64,000 nucleotides of DNA from Burkholderia ambifaria. GTDB lineage: Bacteria > Pseudomonadota > Gammaproteobacteria > Burkholderiales > Burkholderiaceae. The stretch's first letter is position 1, and the number at the start of each line of letters is the position of its first letter. The notes below the pieces were generated by a model. It did not search any database and was not told where the DNA came from. It was given only the letters and a program-made list of their open reading frames with translations. Positions 37,608 through 45,958 of this stretch are shown piece after piece. Location: contig NZ_LKPJ01000001.1 of the NCBI RefSeq assembly GCF_001443045.1, positions 254,997 to 318,996 on the forward strand, given 5' to 3'. A program made the translations under genes and the position numbers.

Positions 37608-40097
37608 ATGCGACATTTCCTGCTCGGCTGGCTGCTCGCCGCCTTCGTATCGGCCGCCCACGCGGCCGCCCCCGCCCCGGCCGCCGCATCAGCCGCCTCC
37701 GGCGCCGTGCCTGCGCTGACACCGCAACAGGCACAGCAGGCCCTCTCCGTCCTGCAAAACCCGCGTGAGCGCGAACAGGTCGAAACGACGTTGCGCGCAA
37801 TCGCGGCCGTCGGCGTGTTGAGCACGCCCGCGCTCCCGGCAAGCGGCGCGGCGCCGGCCAGCGCGGCCTCGGCTGCCGCCGCCCCCGCCGCGCTGACGAC
37901 GAACGGCCTCGCGTCGATGCTCGTCCGGCAGGGATCGCGCTGGGCCGGCGAAGTCGGCGGCGCGCTGAACGAATCGCTGCGCTCGCTGCTCGATGTCGGC
38001 TCGGTCGGCAGCTGGTGGCACGAGCGGCTCGTACGTGCCGACGAACGTGCGGACCTCGCGCACGCGATCTGGATCATCGTCGCCGTGCTCGTGCCCGCGT
38101 TCGTCGTCGAATGGTTCGCGAAGCGGCTGCTGCGGCGCGCGCTGGCTGCGCTGAGCGCGTGGCGCGCCGAATCGTCGGGTCGGGCCGAAGCCGAGCCATC
38201 AACGTCCGAGCCGCCCCCACCGGACGACGACACGGCGCGAGCATCCTCTCCGGCCGACTCCGCCGCCGGGGCGGACGGCACCGCTACGCCCGATACGTCG
38301 TCGCAAGGCCGCGGCCATGCGCGGCGCCACACCACGCTGCTGCGCCGGATGCCGCGCGCGCTGGTCAGCCTCGCGCTGCGGGTCGTGCCGCTGCTGGTGT
38401 TCGTCGGCGTCGCGAGCCTGACGATGTCGGTGCTCGACGACGCCGGCACGCCGACCGAAACCGCACTCGAGTCGCTGATCGACATCTACGTGATCTGCCG
38501 CCTCGTGACGATCGTCAGCCGGCTGTTCTTCCAGCCCGATGCGCGGCAGCTGCGGCTGCTGCACATCAGCGACGCATGGGCCGCGTTCGCGCAGCGCTCG
38601 ATCGCGCGGATCGTGATCGTCGTCGGCGTGTGCACGGCCGCGGTCGAGATCGCCGCGAGCTTCGGCCTCAGCGACGCCGGTCATGTCGCGCTGCTGAAGG
38701 CCGTCGCGCTCGTCGGCCACCTGATGATCTCGGCGCTGATCCTGCGGTGCCGCCAGCCGGTCGCCGCGCGCATCCGCGCAGCCGGCGAAGAGCGGCCGGC
38801 CTTCGCGATGATCGGCAATGCGCTCGCCGACGCGTGGGCGCCCGCGTCGGTGTTCGTCGTGATGGCGCTGTGGTTCGTGTGGGCGCTCGACGTCCACAAC
38901 GGCTACCGCGTGCTGATCACGCTCGGCGGCCGCTCGATCGCCGTGATGATCGGCATGCGGATCGTGTCGATCGTCGTGTTCGGCGCGCTCGCGCGGCTGT
39001 TCCAGCGCCGCGACGACGATCCCACGCTCGTCCACCTGCACGCGTACCGCTACTACCCGCTGGTGCGCCAGGTCGTGTCGGCGGTGATCGCCGTCGTGAC
39101 CGTCTTGCTGCTGCTGCAGATCTGGGGCGTGCCGATCTTCCACGCATTCGAGAGCGGCACGATCGGTCATCGGCTCGCGTCGGCGCTGATCACGATCACG
39201 ATCGCGGCCGTCGTCGCGCTGATCGTATGGGAGGCGGCGAACATCGCGATCGAGCGCCGCCTGCAGCAATGGACGCGCGAAGGCAACCTCGTGCGCGCGG
39301 CGCGGTTGCGCACGCTGCTGCCGATGCTGCGCTCGCTGCTGTTCATCATGATCGCGCTCGTCGTCGTGCTGACGGGCCTCAGCGAAATCGGCGTGAACAT
39401 CGGTCCGCTGCTCGCCGGCGCCAGCATCTTCGGCGTCGCGCTCGGCTTCGGCTCGCAGAAGCTCGTGCAGGATTTCATCACCGGGATCTTCCTGTTGATG
39501 GAGAACGCGATGCAGGTGGGCGACTGGGTCACGCTCGCCGGAGTGTCGGGCACGGTCGAATACCTGTCGATCCGCACCGTGCGGCTGCGCGCGGGCGACG
39601 GGTCGCTGTACACGATCCCGTTCAGCTCGGTGACGACCGTCAACAATACGAATCGCGGACTCGGCAACGCGGCCGTCAAGGTGAGCATCGCTTACGGCCA
39701 GGACATCGATCTCGCGATTGCGACGCTCAAGGAGATCGGCGCCGCGTTGCGCGACGACCCGAATTACAAGGACGGCATCCTGTCGGATTTCAGCTACTGG
39801 GGCATCGATCAAGTAGACGGCGCGACGATCGCGCTGGCAGGACAGATCCAGTGCAAGGATTCGGCGCGCTGGGGCGTGCAGCGCGAATTCAACCGGCGGA
39901 TCGCGGTGATGTTCCGCGAACGCGGAATCCGGATCGCGAATCCACAGCGCAGCGTCGTCGCGTATGACAAAGGTTCGCAACGCGGGCAAGGCGGTGACAG
40001 CGACGCCAGCGCCAGCGACGATGCCGCCGATGCCGTCGATACGGCCGCCCGGCCGCCAACGCCGGGCAATCTGGAACGCCGGCCGGCGACGGACTGA
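37608..40097 (+). CDS. Large mechanosensitive channel, MscS family (YbiO/MscK-like)
   Basis: An 829-residue inner-membrane protein much longer than MscS itself (about 290). It has a signal peptide (MRHFLLGWLLAAFVSAAHA), an Ala-rich periplasmic region, about ten membrane helices and a C-terminal MscS unit. The pore helix is in AGASIFGVALGFGSQKLVQD, followed by the beta-domain with VGDWVTLAGVSGTVEYLSIRT. A hydrophilic Ser/Pro/Glu-rich cytoplasmic loop lies near residues 185-245. ATG at 37608 is chosen because it starts the signal peptide. Protection against osmotic downshock is the family role. Confidence 0.9.
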   Translation: MRHFLLGWLLAAFVSAAHAAAPAPAAASAASGAVPALTPQQAQQALSVLQNPREREQVETTLRAIAAVGVLSTPALPASGAAPASAASAAAAPAALTTNGLASMLVRQGSRWAGEVGGALNESLRSLLDVGSVGSWWHERLVRADERADLAHAIWIIVAVLVPAFVVEWFAKRLLRRALAALSAWRAESSGRAEAEPSTSEPPPPDDDTARASSPADSAAGADGTATPDTSSQGRGHARRHTTLLRRMPRALVSLALRVVPLLVFVGVASLTMSVLDDAGTPTETALESLIDIYVICRLVTIVSRLFFQPDARQLRLLHISDAWAAFAQRSIARIVIVVGVCTAAVEIAASFGLSDAGHVALLKAVALVGHLMISALILRCRQPVAARIRAAGEERPAFAMIGNALADAWAPASVFVVMALWFVWALDVHNGYRVLITLGGRSIAVMIGMRIVSIVVFGALARLFQRRDDDPTLVHLHAYRYYPLVRQVVSAVIAVVTVLLLLQIWGVPIFHAFESGTIGHRLASALITITIAAVVALIVWEAANIAIERRLQQWTREGNLVRAARLRTLLPMLRSLLFIMIALVVVLTGLSEIGVNIGPLLAGASIFGVALGFGSQKLVQDFITGIFLLMENAMQVGDWVTLAGVSGTVEYLSIRTVRLRAGDGSLYTIPFSSVTTVNNTNRGLGNAAVKVSIAYGQDIDLAIATLKEIGAALRDDPNYKDGILSDFSYWGIDQVDGATIALAGQIQCKDSARWGVQREFNRRIAVMFRERGIRIANPQRSVVAYDKGSQRGQGGDSDASASDDAADAVDTAARPPTPGNLERRPATD

Positions 40098-40104
40098 TAC
40101 GCGC

Positions 40105-40447
40105 TCAGCGCGACACAGGCTTCTTCACGCGCTGTGTAGCGTTCGCCGTGCGCGTCGTCGCGGCGCTTTTCCCCGCGCGTTTCGCCGGCGCGCTCGTGCC
40201 CGCGCCCGCGGGCCGCTTTCCGACGGCTTGCGGATCATCGGCGAATGCGCCGCGCCGTGCATGCCAGTGTTCGAGCAGCACGCGCGTCTGATCGGCAATG
40301 GTCGCCATCCGCAGCGCGCCGCCTTCACCGTCGAAACTGTCCCAGCCGAGCAGTTGCAGCGCGGAGCGCGGCACGAGATGGAATACCGTCAACTGCCCGA
40401 ACAGGCTCATCGCACGCAGCCGCGTGACCGGATCGTCGGCCGGTTCC
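40105..40447 (-). pseudogene. C-terminal fragment of an unidentified protein
   Basis: The last ~114 codons of a leftward gene whose 5' part is gone. A methionine at 40410 could be read as a start, but coherent coding continues upstream of it in frame (PADDPVTRLRA) with no ribosome site, and then stops abruptly near 40445-40452, where rightward transporter sequence begins. It contains LFGQLTVFHLVPRSALQLLG and a Lys/Ala/Thr-rich tail. I do not recognise the family. Confidence 0.6.
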
Positions 40448-40549
40448 GAAACCTTCTACATGCTGGGCCTCGCGCTGCTCGCATGCGTGCCGCTCGCGCT
40501 GCTGCCGACGACGCCGCACGGCCCGCAACCGATGTCGTCCGGTCATTGA
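40448..40549 (+). pseudogene. C-terminal remnant of an MFS/DHA2-type drug transporter
   Basis: About 33 codons (ETFYMLGLALLACVPLALLP..., ending GPQPMSSGH) resemble the last membrane helix and tail of EmrB/QacA-type pumps. Everything upstream is missing; the sequence joins directly to the end of the leftward fragment. It is followed 13 bp later by the start of an efflux outer-membrane lipoprotein, the usual gene order. Confidence 0.6.
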
Positions 40550-40562
40550 ACCGTCTTACGCG

Positions 40563-40748
40563 ATGAAGCCCTTCTCCCTGCCCCCCCGCCCTGCGCTCAC
40601 GCTGTGCGCAGCCGCGTGCCTGCTCGCCGGCTGTACCGTCGGCCCCGACTACCGAGGTGCCCCCGCCGCGCCCGATGCGCCTACATTCAAGGACTACGTG
40701 TCGCTGCAGAAGAGCCTCGGGCTCGGATGGCAGACGAACGCGGGTTGA
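40563..40748 (+). pseudogene. N-terminal remnant of an RND-type outer-membrane efflux lipoprotein
   Basis: 61 codons with a proper lipoprotein signal (CAAACLLAGC) and the family's first mature residues TVGPDYRGAPAAPDAPTFKD, then LGLGWQTNAG and a stop. Intact NodT-type proteins are about 480-500 residues, so nearly 90% is lost. A full-length relative is present at 45955. Confidence 0.72.
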
Positions 40749-40817
40749 CGCTTCGCGTGCTCGCGCGGAAAAGTTCGTGAATGGCGTCGAACGTCATCAC
40801 GCCCGGCGCATTGCGCG

Positions 40818-40986
40818 ACGAATGACCAGCAGATCGCCTCGGTCGTCGCGCGCCTACGCAAGGCCGGCTTCGTCGACATCGTGGTCGCGCCAAACCGCCT
40901 GCTCGTGCCCGCATCCGGCACCGCGGCGACAGATCCCGTCTGTCTTCCGCACGACGCTCAAGCGCTTCACCCGCGACGGCCGCGGG
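40818..40986 (+). pseudogene. Frameshifted remnant of a sedolisin pro-domain
   Basis: One frame reads DQQIASVVARLRKAGFVDIV then VAPNRLLVPASGTAA; the next frame continues QIPSVFRTTLKRFTRDGR. These align with DAQVKSVVDYLRKSGFVNIE, VAPNRLLVSARGTVG and KTAFNTSLVHFQYAGR in the intact protease at 15419. So this is a piece of a second S53 protease gene broken by at least one frameshift near 40922-40930 and lacking the catalytic domain. It ends 10 bp before the phospholipase D-type gene. Confidence 0.75.
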
Positions 40987-40995
40987 CAAACCGGA

Positions 40996-42546
40996 TCACA
41001 GCTGCGATTCGATCGGAAACAGCCCGAGAAACCACACTTCCATGCGCCGTGCCGGCGACACTTCCGGCTCATGATCGAGCTCGGTCACCTTCCCGTCCGC
41101 GTCGGTCTGAATCCACTTGAGCCGCCCCTTCCCGGCCGCATCGGTCCTCGATTCGACTCGCCACGCGATTCGATCGAGCCGCGGCTCCAGGTCCGTCGCG
41201 ACTTCGGACGCAATGGCCGGACTCTCGCAATAAACGCCGATCTCGGTGTTGAGATTCAGCGAGCGCGGATCGAGATTCATCGATCCGATGAAGATGCTCT
41301 TGCGATCGAACACATACGTCTTCGCATGCAGCGACGCACGCGAAGAACCGATGATGACCTGCTTCGAGATGCTCTTGTCGCCGGACGGCCGCCGCTCGTA
41401 AAGCCGCACACCGGCTTCCACCAGGTCGCGCCGATAGCGCCGGTAGCCGGCATGCACGGCCGCCACGTCGGTCGACGCGAGCGAGTTGGTCAGGATCGTC
41501 ACGCTCACGCCGCGCGCCGTGAGCGCGTGCAGCCGCTCGACCATGTCCTTGCCCGGCACGAAATACGGCGACACGATCAGCAGTTCGTGCTCGGGCCGCA
41601 GCGCGAGCGCGCGCAGTTGCGGCATCAGGTGTCCTTCGCTGTCCTTGGGGGCCCGCGCGATCTTCGCCGGATCGTCGTACAGGACCGTCGCGTGCCCCCA
41701 CGACAGCTCGGTGCCCTGACCATGCACGATCTGGTCGAGCCGGTGGCGCGCCTCGAGCACGTATGGGTTGTCCTCCATCGCGCGCAGGTAATCGCGCAGC
41801 CGTTCGCGCTCTCGATCGAGGCCGCCCGGCGCCGCGTCGTGCCCGACCAGCGCATTGACCGAAAACGCGTACGGCGAATTCCAGAACGTGTCGAACTCGG
41901 TCGAGATGTCGTTTACGACGGGGCCGTGCACGACCACGTCGAGATCGCCGAACTCGAGCATCGACGACGCGCCGAAATACTCGTCGCCGATATTGCGGCC
42001 GCCGACGATCGCCGCCTGGTTGTCCGCGATCATCGCCTTGTTGTGCATGCGCCGGTTGACGCGCGAGAACTCGAACACCGTGCCGATCTTCTTGAAGTGA
42101 CGCGTGGCGACCGGATTGAAGAGCCGGATCTCGATGTTCGGATGCGAACTGATCTCGAGCAGTTTACGGTCGTCCGCATTCGTTCCGAGATCGTCGAGCA
42201 GCACGCGCACGCGTACGCCGCGATCGGCCGCGCGGATGATCGCATCCGCGAGTTCGTGTCCGGTCAGGTCGTCGTGCCAGATGTAGTACTGCAGGTCCAG
42301 CGAGCGGTCCGCGCGATCGGCGAGCAACACGCGCGCATCGAGTGCGTCGACAGGATCGCGCAATAGATGAAATGCGTCCTCCCCTGGATGGGCGGCGGCC
42401 TGTTGCCGAAATGCGGCCCCAAGGCGTGTGTTTTCGGTATCGGTGTATGCATGCGTTGGCGTGCGATCGACCTGCGGCGGCAGGCTGGCGCACGCGGCTA
42501 GCATCAGCAACGAGAGAATCGCACCCCACGAACGCAACATGATCAT
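40996..42546 (-). CDS. Phospholipase D-family lipoprotein (cardiolipin synthase-like)
   Basis: A 516-residue protein with two HKD motifs: MHNKAMIADNQAAIVGG and LHAKTYVFDRKSIFIGS. The first follows DRSLDLQYYIWHDDLTG, as in ClsC/YmdC-type cardiolipin synthases. The N-terminus has a lipobox (LMLAAC, Cys near residue 19), so it is probably a membrane-anchored lipoprotein. Starts at 42546 (MIMLRS) and 42540 (MLRS) are both possible; neither has a clear ribosome site. Transfer of phosphatidyl groups is the family reaction; the exact substrate is uncertain. Confidence 0.88.
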   Translation of the reverse strand: MIMLRSWGAILSLLMLAACASLPPQVDRTPTHAYTDTENTRLGAAFRQQAAAHPGEDAFHLLRDPVDALDARVLLADRADRSLDLQYYIWHDDLTGHELADAIIRAADRGVRVRVLLDDLGTNADDRKLLEISSHPNIEIRLFNPVATRHFKKIGTVFEFSRVNRRMHNKAMIADNQAAIVGGRNIGDEYFGASSMLEFGDLDVVVHGPVVNDISTEFDTFWNSPYAFSVNALVGHDAAPGGLDRERERLRDYLRAMEDNPYVLEARHRLDQIVHGQGTELSWGHATVLYDDPAKIARAPKDSEGHLMPQLRALALRPEHELLIVSPYFVPGKDMVERLHALTARGVSVTILTNSLASTDVAAVHAGYRRYRRDLVEAGVRLYERRPSGDKSISKQVIIGSSRASLHAKTYVFDRKSIFIGSMNLDPRSLNLNTEIGVYCESPAIASEVATDLEPRLDRIAWRVESRTDAAGKGRLKWIQTDADGKVTELDHEPEVSPARRMEVWFLGLFPIESQL

Positions 42547-42914
42547 GATGGCCGCCCCCAATGTCGGGCCAAGTCGGTGTGTGTTTGTTCTGGCTGCCGG
42601 ACGGAGCGCGGCGCTGGTTTGCAGTTCGCGCGCAGGTCGCGCTAGAGCATACTTCGATTGATAGCGGGACGGCACGCTTTTCGTATTCCCAGGTGGCGGG
42701 GATGCGACATACTGCGCCAATGTGAGCGCGTTCAACGCAGTCTACACACTCGGAGACGCGCAGTTCGCGGGACAGGGTCGTGCCGCGCTTCTTCACACGG
42801 CGCGACAAGTCACTATCGCCCGCCGCTGCGGCCTTTCTCGAGTTCCTAAGAGAATTTGCCGTGAGACAACAACGGGCAGTGCATTGACTCCCCGATCCTG
42901 CACGGTACGGAGAA
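42547..42914. other. Intergenic stretch, no gene seen
   Basis: About 370 bp between the phospholipase D-type gene and a hydrolase fragment. No family-like coding, repeat or terminator was recognised; it may contain further decayed sequence. Confidence 0.35.
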
Positions 42915-43097
42915 AATCCCGGCGGCCCGCCGATGGACGTGTTCGATGGCATTCGCAAGAACGTCGCAGAGAACCGGTCCCGGTTCTACAAGGATCTGGC
43001 CGTACCGTTCTTCGGCTTCAACCGGCCCAACGCGCAGGTGTCGCAAGGCACGATCGACGCATTCCGGGCACGGGGCCTGATGGGCGGCGCGTTCTGA
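42915..43097 (+). pseudogene. Fragment of an alpha/beta hydrolase (haloperoxidase/arylesterase type)
   Basis: In one frame the sequence reads NPGGPPMDVFDGIRKNVAEN then RSRFYKDLAVPFFGFNRPNA and QVSQGTIDAFRARGLMGGAF followed by a stop. This matches the cap region of non-haem haloperoxidase-like hydrolases (VFDGIR...DRSQFYKDL...PFFGANRPGAKVSQG), which are about 275 residues. Neither the catalytic Ser elbow nor the His is present. An ATG at 42933 would give a 54-residue peptide, but truncation is the better explanation. Confidence 0.7.
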
Positions 43098-43292
43098 AGG
43101 CGTAAGCAATCGGATCGAGCATCGGACCATTCGGCCTGGCGCTCGATCCGACGCACGTAGGTATCGCCCCTTGTCGCACGCGCCGACGCCGCTTCCGGAA
43201 ATTTCAGGAAAATTCAGGTCGCCCCGATTCCATTTCAAGCGCCAACCACTAACATCGGCGGTGCGATTCGCGCCACGCTGCCGCATCGGCAC

Positions 43293-44855
43293 TCATGCCG
43301 GACGCGGCGGGCGCAGCACCAACCCGATCAGCGCGCCCGCGATCGCGCACGCCATGGCCAGCACGAAATTGTCCGCGAGCGCGAGCGTGGTCGCCTGCAC
43401 GCGTACTGCCCGGTCGAGCAGCACATAGGTGCCGGCATCGCCGGTCGCGAACGTCGCGCCATGCACGACCAGCGACGCCGCGCCAGCCCGCAATCGCTCG
43501 AGCGTGGCCGGGTCGGACATCGAAACATGCAGACCGACGAGATTCGAATGAATTGCTTCCATGACACGCTGGACTACCGCGATCGACGTGGTACCGAGTT
43601 GCCCGCTGAGCAGTCGGGTCGTTTGCACGACCGCACCGAACGTCAGCGCGTACTCGGCCGTCACGTGCTTTCCGAAAAAGAACACGACCGACGTCAGTGC
43701 CATGGTCTGTCCGAGCGCCTGAATCAGCTGGGACGGGATGAAATCGGACTCGGCCCAGACGGACGTCAAGCGCGAGCCCAACGCGAACGCAATCGCGATC
43801 ATCACGAATCCGATCACGATCAGCCGTCGCGGATCAAATCTCTGCAGCAACAGCGCGACGCACGGTGCGAACAGCAACTGCGGCATCGCAATCCAGCGCA
43901 GTGTGTCGCCGATCTGCAACGGCCGCAACCCGTAGACGTTTGCGAGAAAGAACGACGGGATGAAGCTTGTGTTGAGCACGGTGAAGCGCACGAGGCCGAC
44001 GAGCAGGATCAACAACGCCACATTCGGGCGAAACAGGTAGCCGAGATCGAGGCCCGCCTGCTTCGACACGAGTTCGTGGATCAGGAAGGCCGCGATCATC
44101 AGGATGCCCGCGCACGACAACGCGACGATCAGCGGCGATTGGAGCCAGAACAACCGTTCACCCTGATCGAGCGCAACGCACAGGCACGTGAACCCGCCAG
44201 CGCCGAGCAGCATGCCGCGATAGTCGGTTCCGGACGCGAAGCGTTTGATCGGTTCGTCGGACAACGACATCAGCAGGCAGATGATGAACGGAAGCGTCAA
44301 CAGTGCGTTCTGCCAGAACAGCCAACGCCAGCTCAAATGTTCGCTGTACCAGCCTTCGAGCGTTGCCGACAGGTTCAGCGACATCTCGAGATTCATCGCG
44401 TACGCCGCGATACCGAATGGAATGAGCCGCTGCGGCAGCGTACGCACGACGAACCCGACCGTCAATGGAACGAACACGCCGGACGAGAGTCCCGCAATGC
44501 ACTGGAAAATCATGAACGAGCCAAAGCCCCGGCAAAGCGGCAGAACGCTCTCGGCGGCAAGAAACACGACGGCACCTGCCAGCAGCACACGGCGCGTTCC
44601 GAACACGAAAGCGGCCGCGATCGCGAGCGGACCGACGCACATCTGCGACGCGATAAAAACGGTGTTGATCCACGTTCCGTCGTCGAAACCGACGCCGAGC
44701 GCCCCGCGCACGTCGGCCAATCCGAGCGACGTGATGCGCGACGTGAGCGTCGCGATCATTGCGCCGAGCAACACCGCGACAATCGCCGCGATGGCGCGGA
44801 ACGGCGGCACGTCCGCGGCTGGCGCCGCTCCGCCTGTAACGAGCATCGTATTCAT
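43293..44855 (-). CDS. MFS multidrug transporter, DHA2 (EmrB-like) family
   Basis: A 520-residue inner-membrane pump with about 14 helices. Early motifs are TSRITSLGLADVRGALGVGF and DDGTWINTVFIASQMCVGPLA, and motif C-like IFQCIAGLSSGVFVPLTVGF follows. ATG at 44853-44855 (MNTMLVTGG) is used; an alternative ATG at 44876 would add seven residues. It is read away from the HlyD adaptor and outer-membrane channel that begin less than 100 bp to the right, so the three probably form one tripartite pump expressed from a divergent promoter. Confidence 0.88.
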   Translation of the reverse strand: MNTMLVTGGAAPAADVPPFRAIAAIVAVLLGAMIATLTSRITSLGLADVRGALGVGFDDGTWINTVFIASQMCVGPLAIAAAFVFGTRRVLLAGAVVFLAAESVLPLCRGFGSFMIFQCIAGLSSGVFVPLTVGFVVRTLPQRLIPFGIAAYAMNLEMSLNLSATLEGWYSEHLSWRWLFWQNALLTLPFIICLLMSLSDEPIKRFASGTDYRGMLLGAGGFTCLCVALDQGERLFWLQSPLIVALSCAGILMIAAFLIHELVSKQAGLDLGYLFRPNVALLILLVGLVRFTVLNTSFIPSFFLANVYGLRPLQIGDTLRWIAMPQLLFAPCVALLLQRFDPRRLIVIGFVMIAIAFALGSRLTSVWAESDFIPSQLIQALGQTMALTSVVFFFGKHVTAEYALTFGAVVQTTRLLSGQLGTTSIAVVQRVMEAIHSNLVGLHVSMSDPATLERLRAGAASLVVHGATFATGDAGTYVLLDRAVRVQATTLALADNFVLAMACAIAGALIGLVLRPPRPA

Positions 44856-44938
44856 TATCGGCCGACTCCCGCGCATGAAAGTCGCGCAAGCATAACGCGA
44901 TGTTCCAAAACCCGTCTGTTCGATGGAGTGCCACGATC

Positions 44939-45958
44939 GTGACCCCGACGTCCCCGAATCAACCCTCACCGACCGCGCCCAGGCGCTGGTTGCCGATCGC
45001 GCTGATCGCCGTGTTCGCAATCACGCTCGTGACCGTACTGATTTACGAGTTCCGCGTGCGCGATCTCAGCACGGATGACGCGTATGTCACCAGCCATCTG
45101 CACGTGATCTCTCCGCGCGTGACCGGCACGGTCGAGCGCGTACTGGTGAACGACAACCAGTTCGTGCGCGCGGGGGATCCGCTCGTACTGCTCGACACGC
45201 GGGACTTCGAGGTGCGCGTTGCACTGCAGCGCTCACGTGTCGCGCAAGCCCAGTCCGATACGAGCCGGGCCCAGGCGCTACTCGAACAGGCCGGTGCAGC
45301 GCTGGTTTCCGCACATGCCGACGCCGAGCGTGCTGAACTCGACTACGCACGCGCCAGCGAGCTGACGCGGGAGACGCCGAGGGGATTGTCGAAACAGGAA
45401 TTCGATGCGGCCGACGCTGCGCGCAAGTCTGCACGCGCGCGCGTCGTCGCGGCGCAGGCACAGCAACGCAGCGCACTGGCCGCATGCAAGGCAGCCGATG
45501 CCGTGTCGCAGCAAAACAACGCCGAACTGCGCGATGCACTGCTGCAGCTCGATTACACGATGGTCGTCGCGCCGTCGGACGGCCGAGTCGGCAAAAAGAC
45601 CGTCGAGACCGGCGAACATGTCGCACCGGGCCAGGCGCTGCTCACCATCGTCGAACCGCATCCGTGGGTCGTGGCGAACATTCGCGAAACCCAACTCAAA
45701 CACGTTCGCGTCGGCGACAAGGTGCAACTGCATTTCGATGCTCTGCCGGATGTGGTCTACCAAGGGCACGTCGACAGCCTGTCGCCTGCCACCGGTTCCC
45801 AGTTCGCGCTGCTGCCGCCCGATAATGCGACCGGCAATTTCACGAAAGTCACGCAGCGGGTGCCGGTCAAGATCCTGTTGGACAATACGGCTGCCACCGA
45901 GCCGCGTATCCGGCCCGGGCTGTCGGTCGTCGTCACGCTACAACGCACGCCGTCATGA
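44939..45958 (+). CDS. HlyD/EmrA-type membrane fusion protein
   Basis: A 339-residue periplasmic adaptor anchored by one N-terminal helix (about residues 18-38). It has the EmrA layout: DDAYVTSHLHVISPRVTGTV, a long coiled-coil hairpin (about 90-200), then the lipoyl and barrel parts (VVAPSDGRVGKKTVETGEHV). GTG at 44939 has GGAG ten bases upstream and leaves 17 residues before the helix; ATG at 44900 in the same frame has no ribosome site but cannot be excluded. Its stop overlaps the next gene (ATGA). Confidence 0.88.
   Translation: MTPTSPNQPSPTAPRRWLPIALIAVFAITLVTVLIYEFRVRDLSTDDAYVTSHLHVISPRVTGTVERVLVNDNQFVRAGDPLVLLDTRDFEVRVALQRSRVAQAQSDTSRAQALLEQAGAALVSAHADAERAELDYARASELTRETPRGLSKQEFDAADAARKSARARVVAAQAQQRSALAACKAADAVSQQNNAELRDALLQLDYTMVVAPSDGRVGKKTVETGEHVAPGQALLTIVEPHPWVVANIRETQLKHVRVGDKVQLHFDALPDVVYQGHVDSLSPATGSQFALLPPDNATGNFTKVTQRVPVKILLDNTAATEPRIRPGLSVVVTLQRTPS

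Noticed and set aside
38199-39989. A 596-codon minus-strand frame opposite the MscS-type channel
   Set aside because: Strong bias to Asp, His and Arg and no membrane or enzyme features; it is a shadow of the channel gene.
40105-40410. Reading the leftward frame from the ATG at 40410 as a complete 101-residue gene
   Set aside because: Coherent coding continues upstream of that ATG in frame and there is no ribosome site, so it is better seen as a truncated gene.
43085-43098. A GTTCTGAA string that resembles half of the shared regulatory motif
   Set aside because: It lies at the end of the hydrolase fragment, matches only the right half, and lacks the second TGAAT box.
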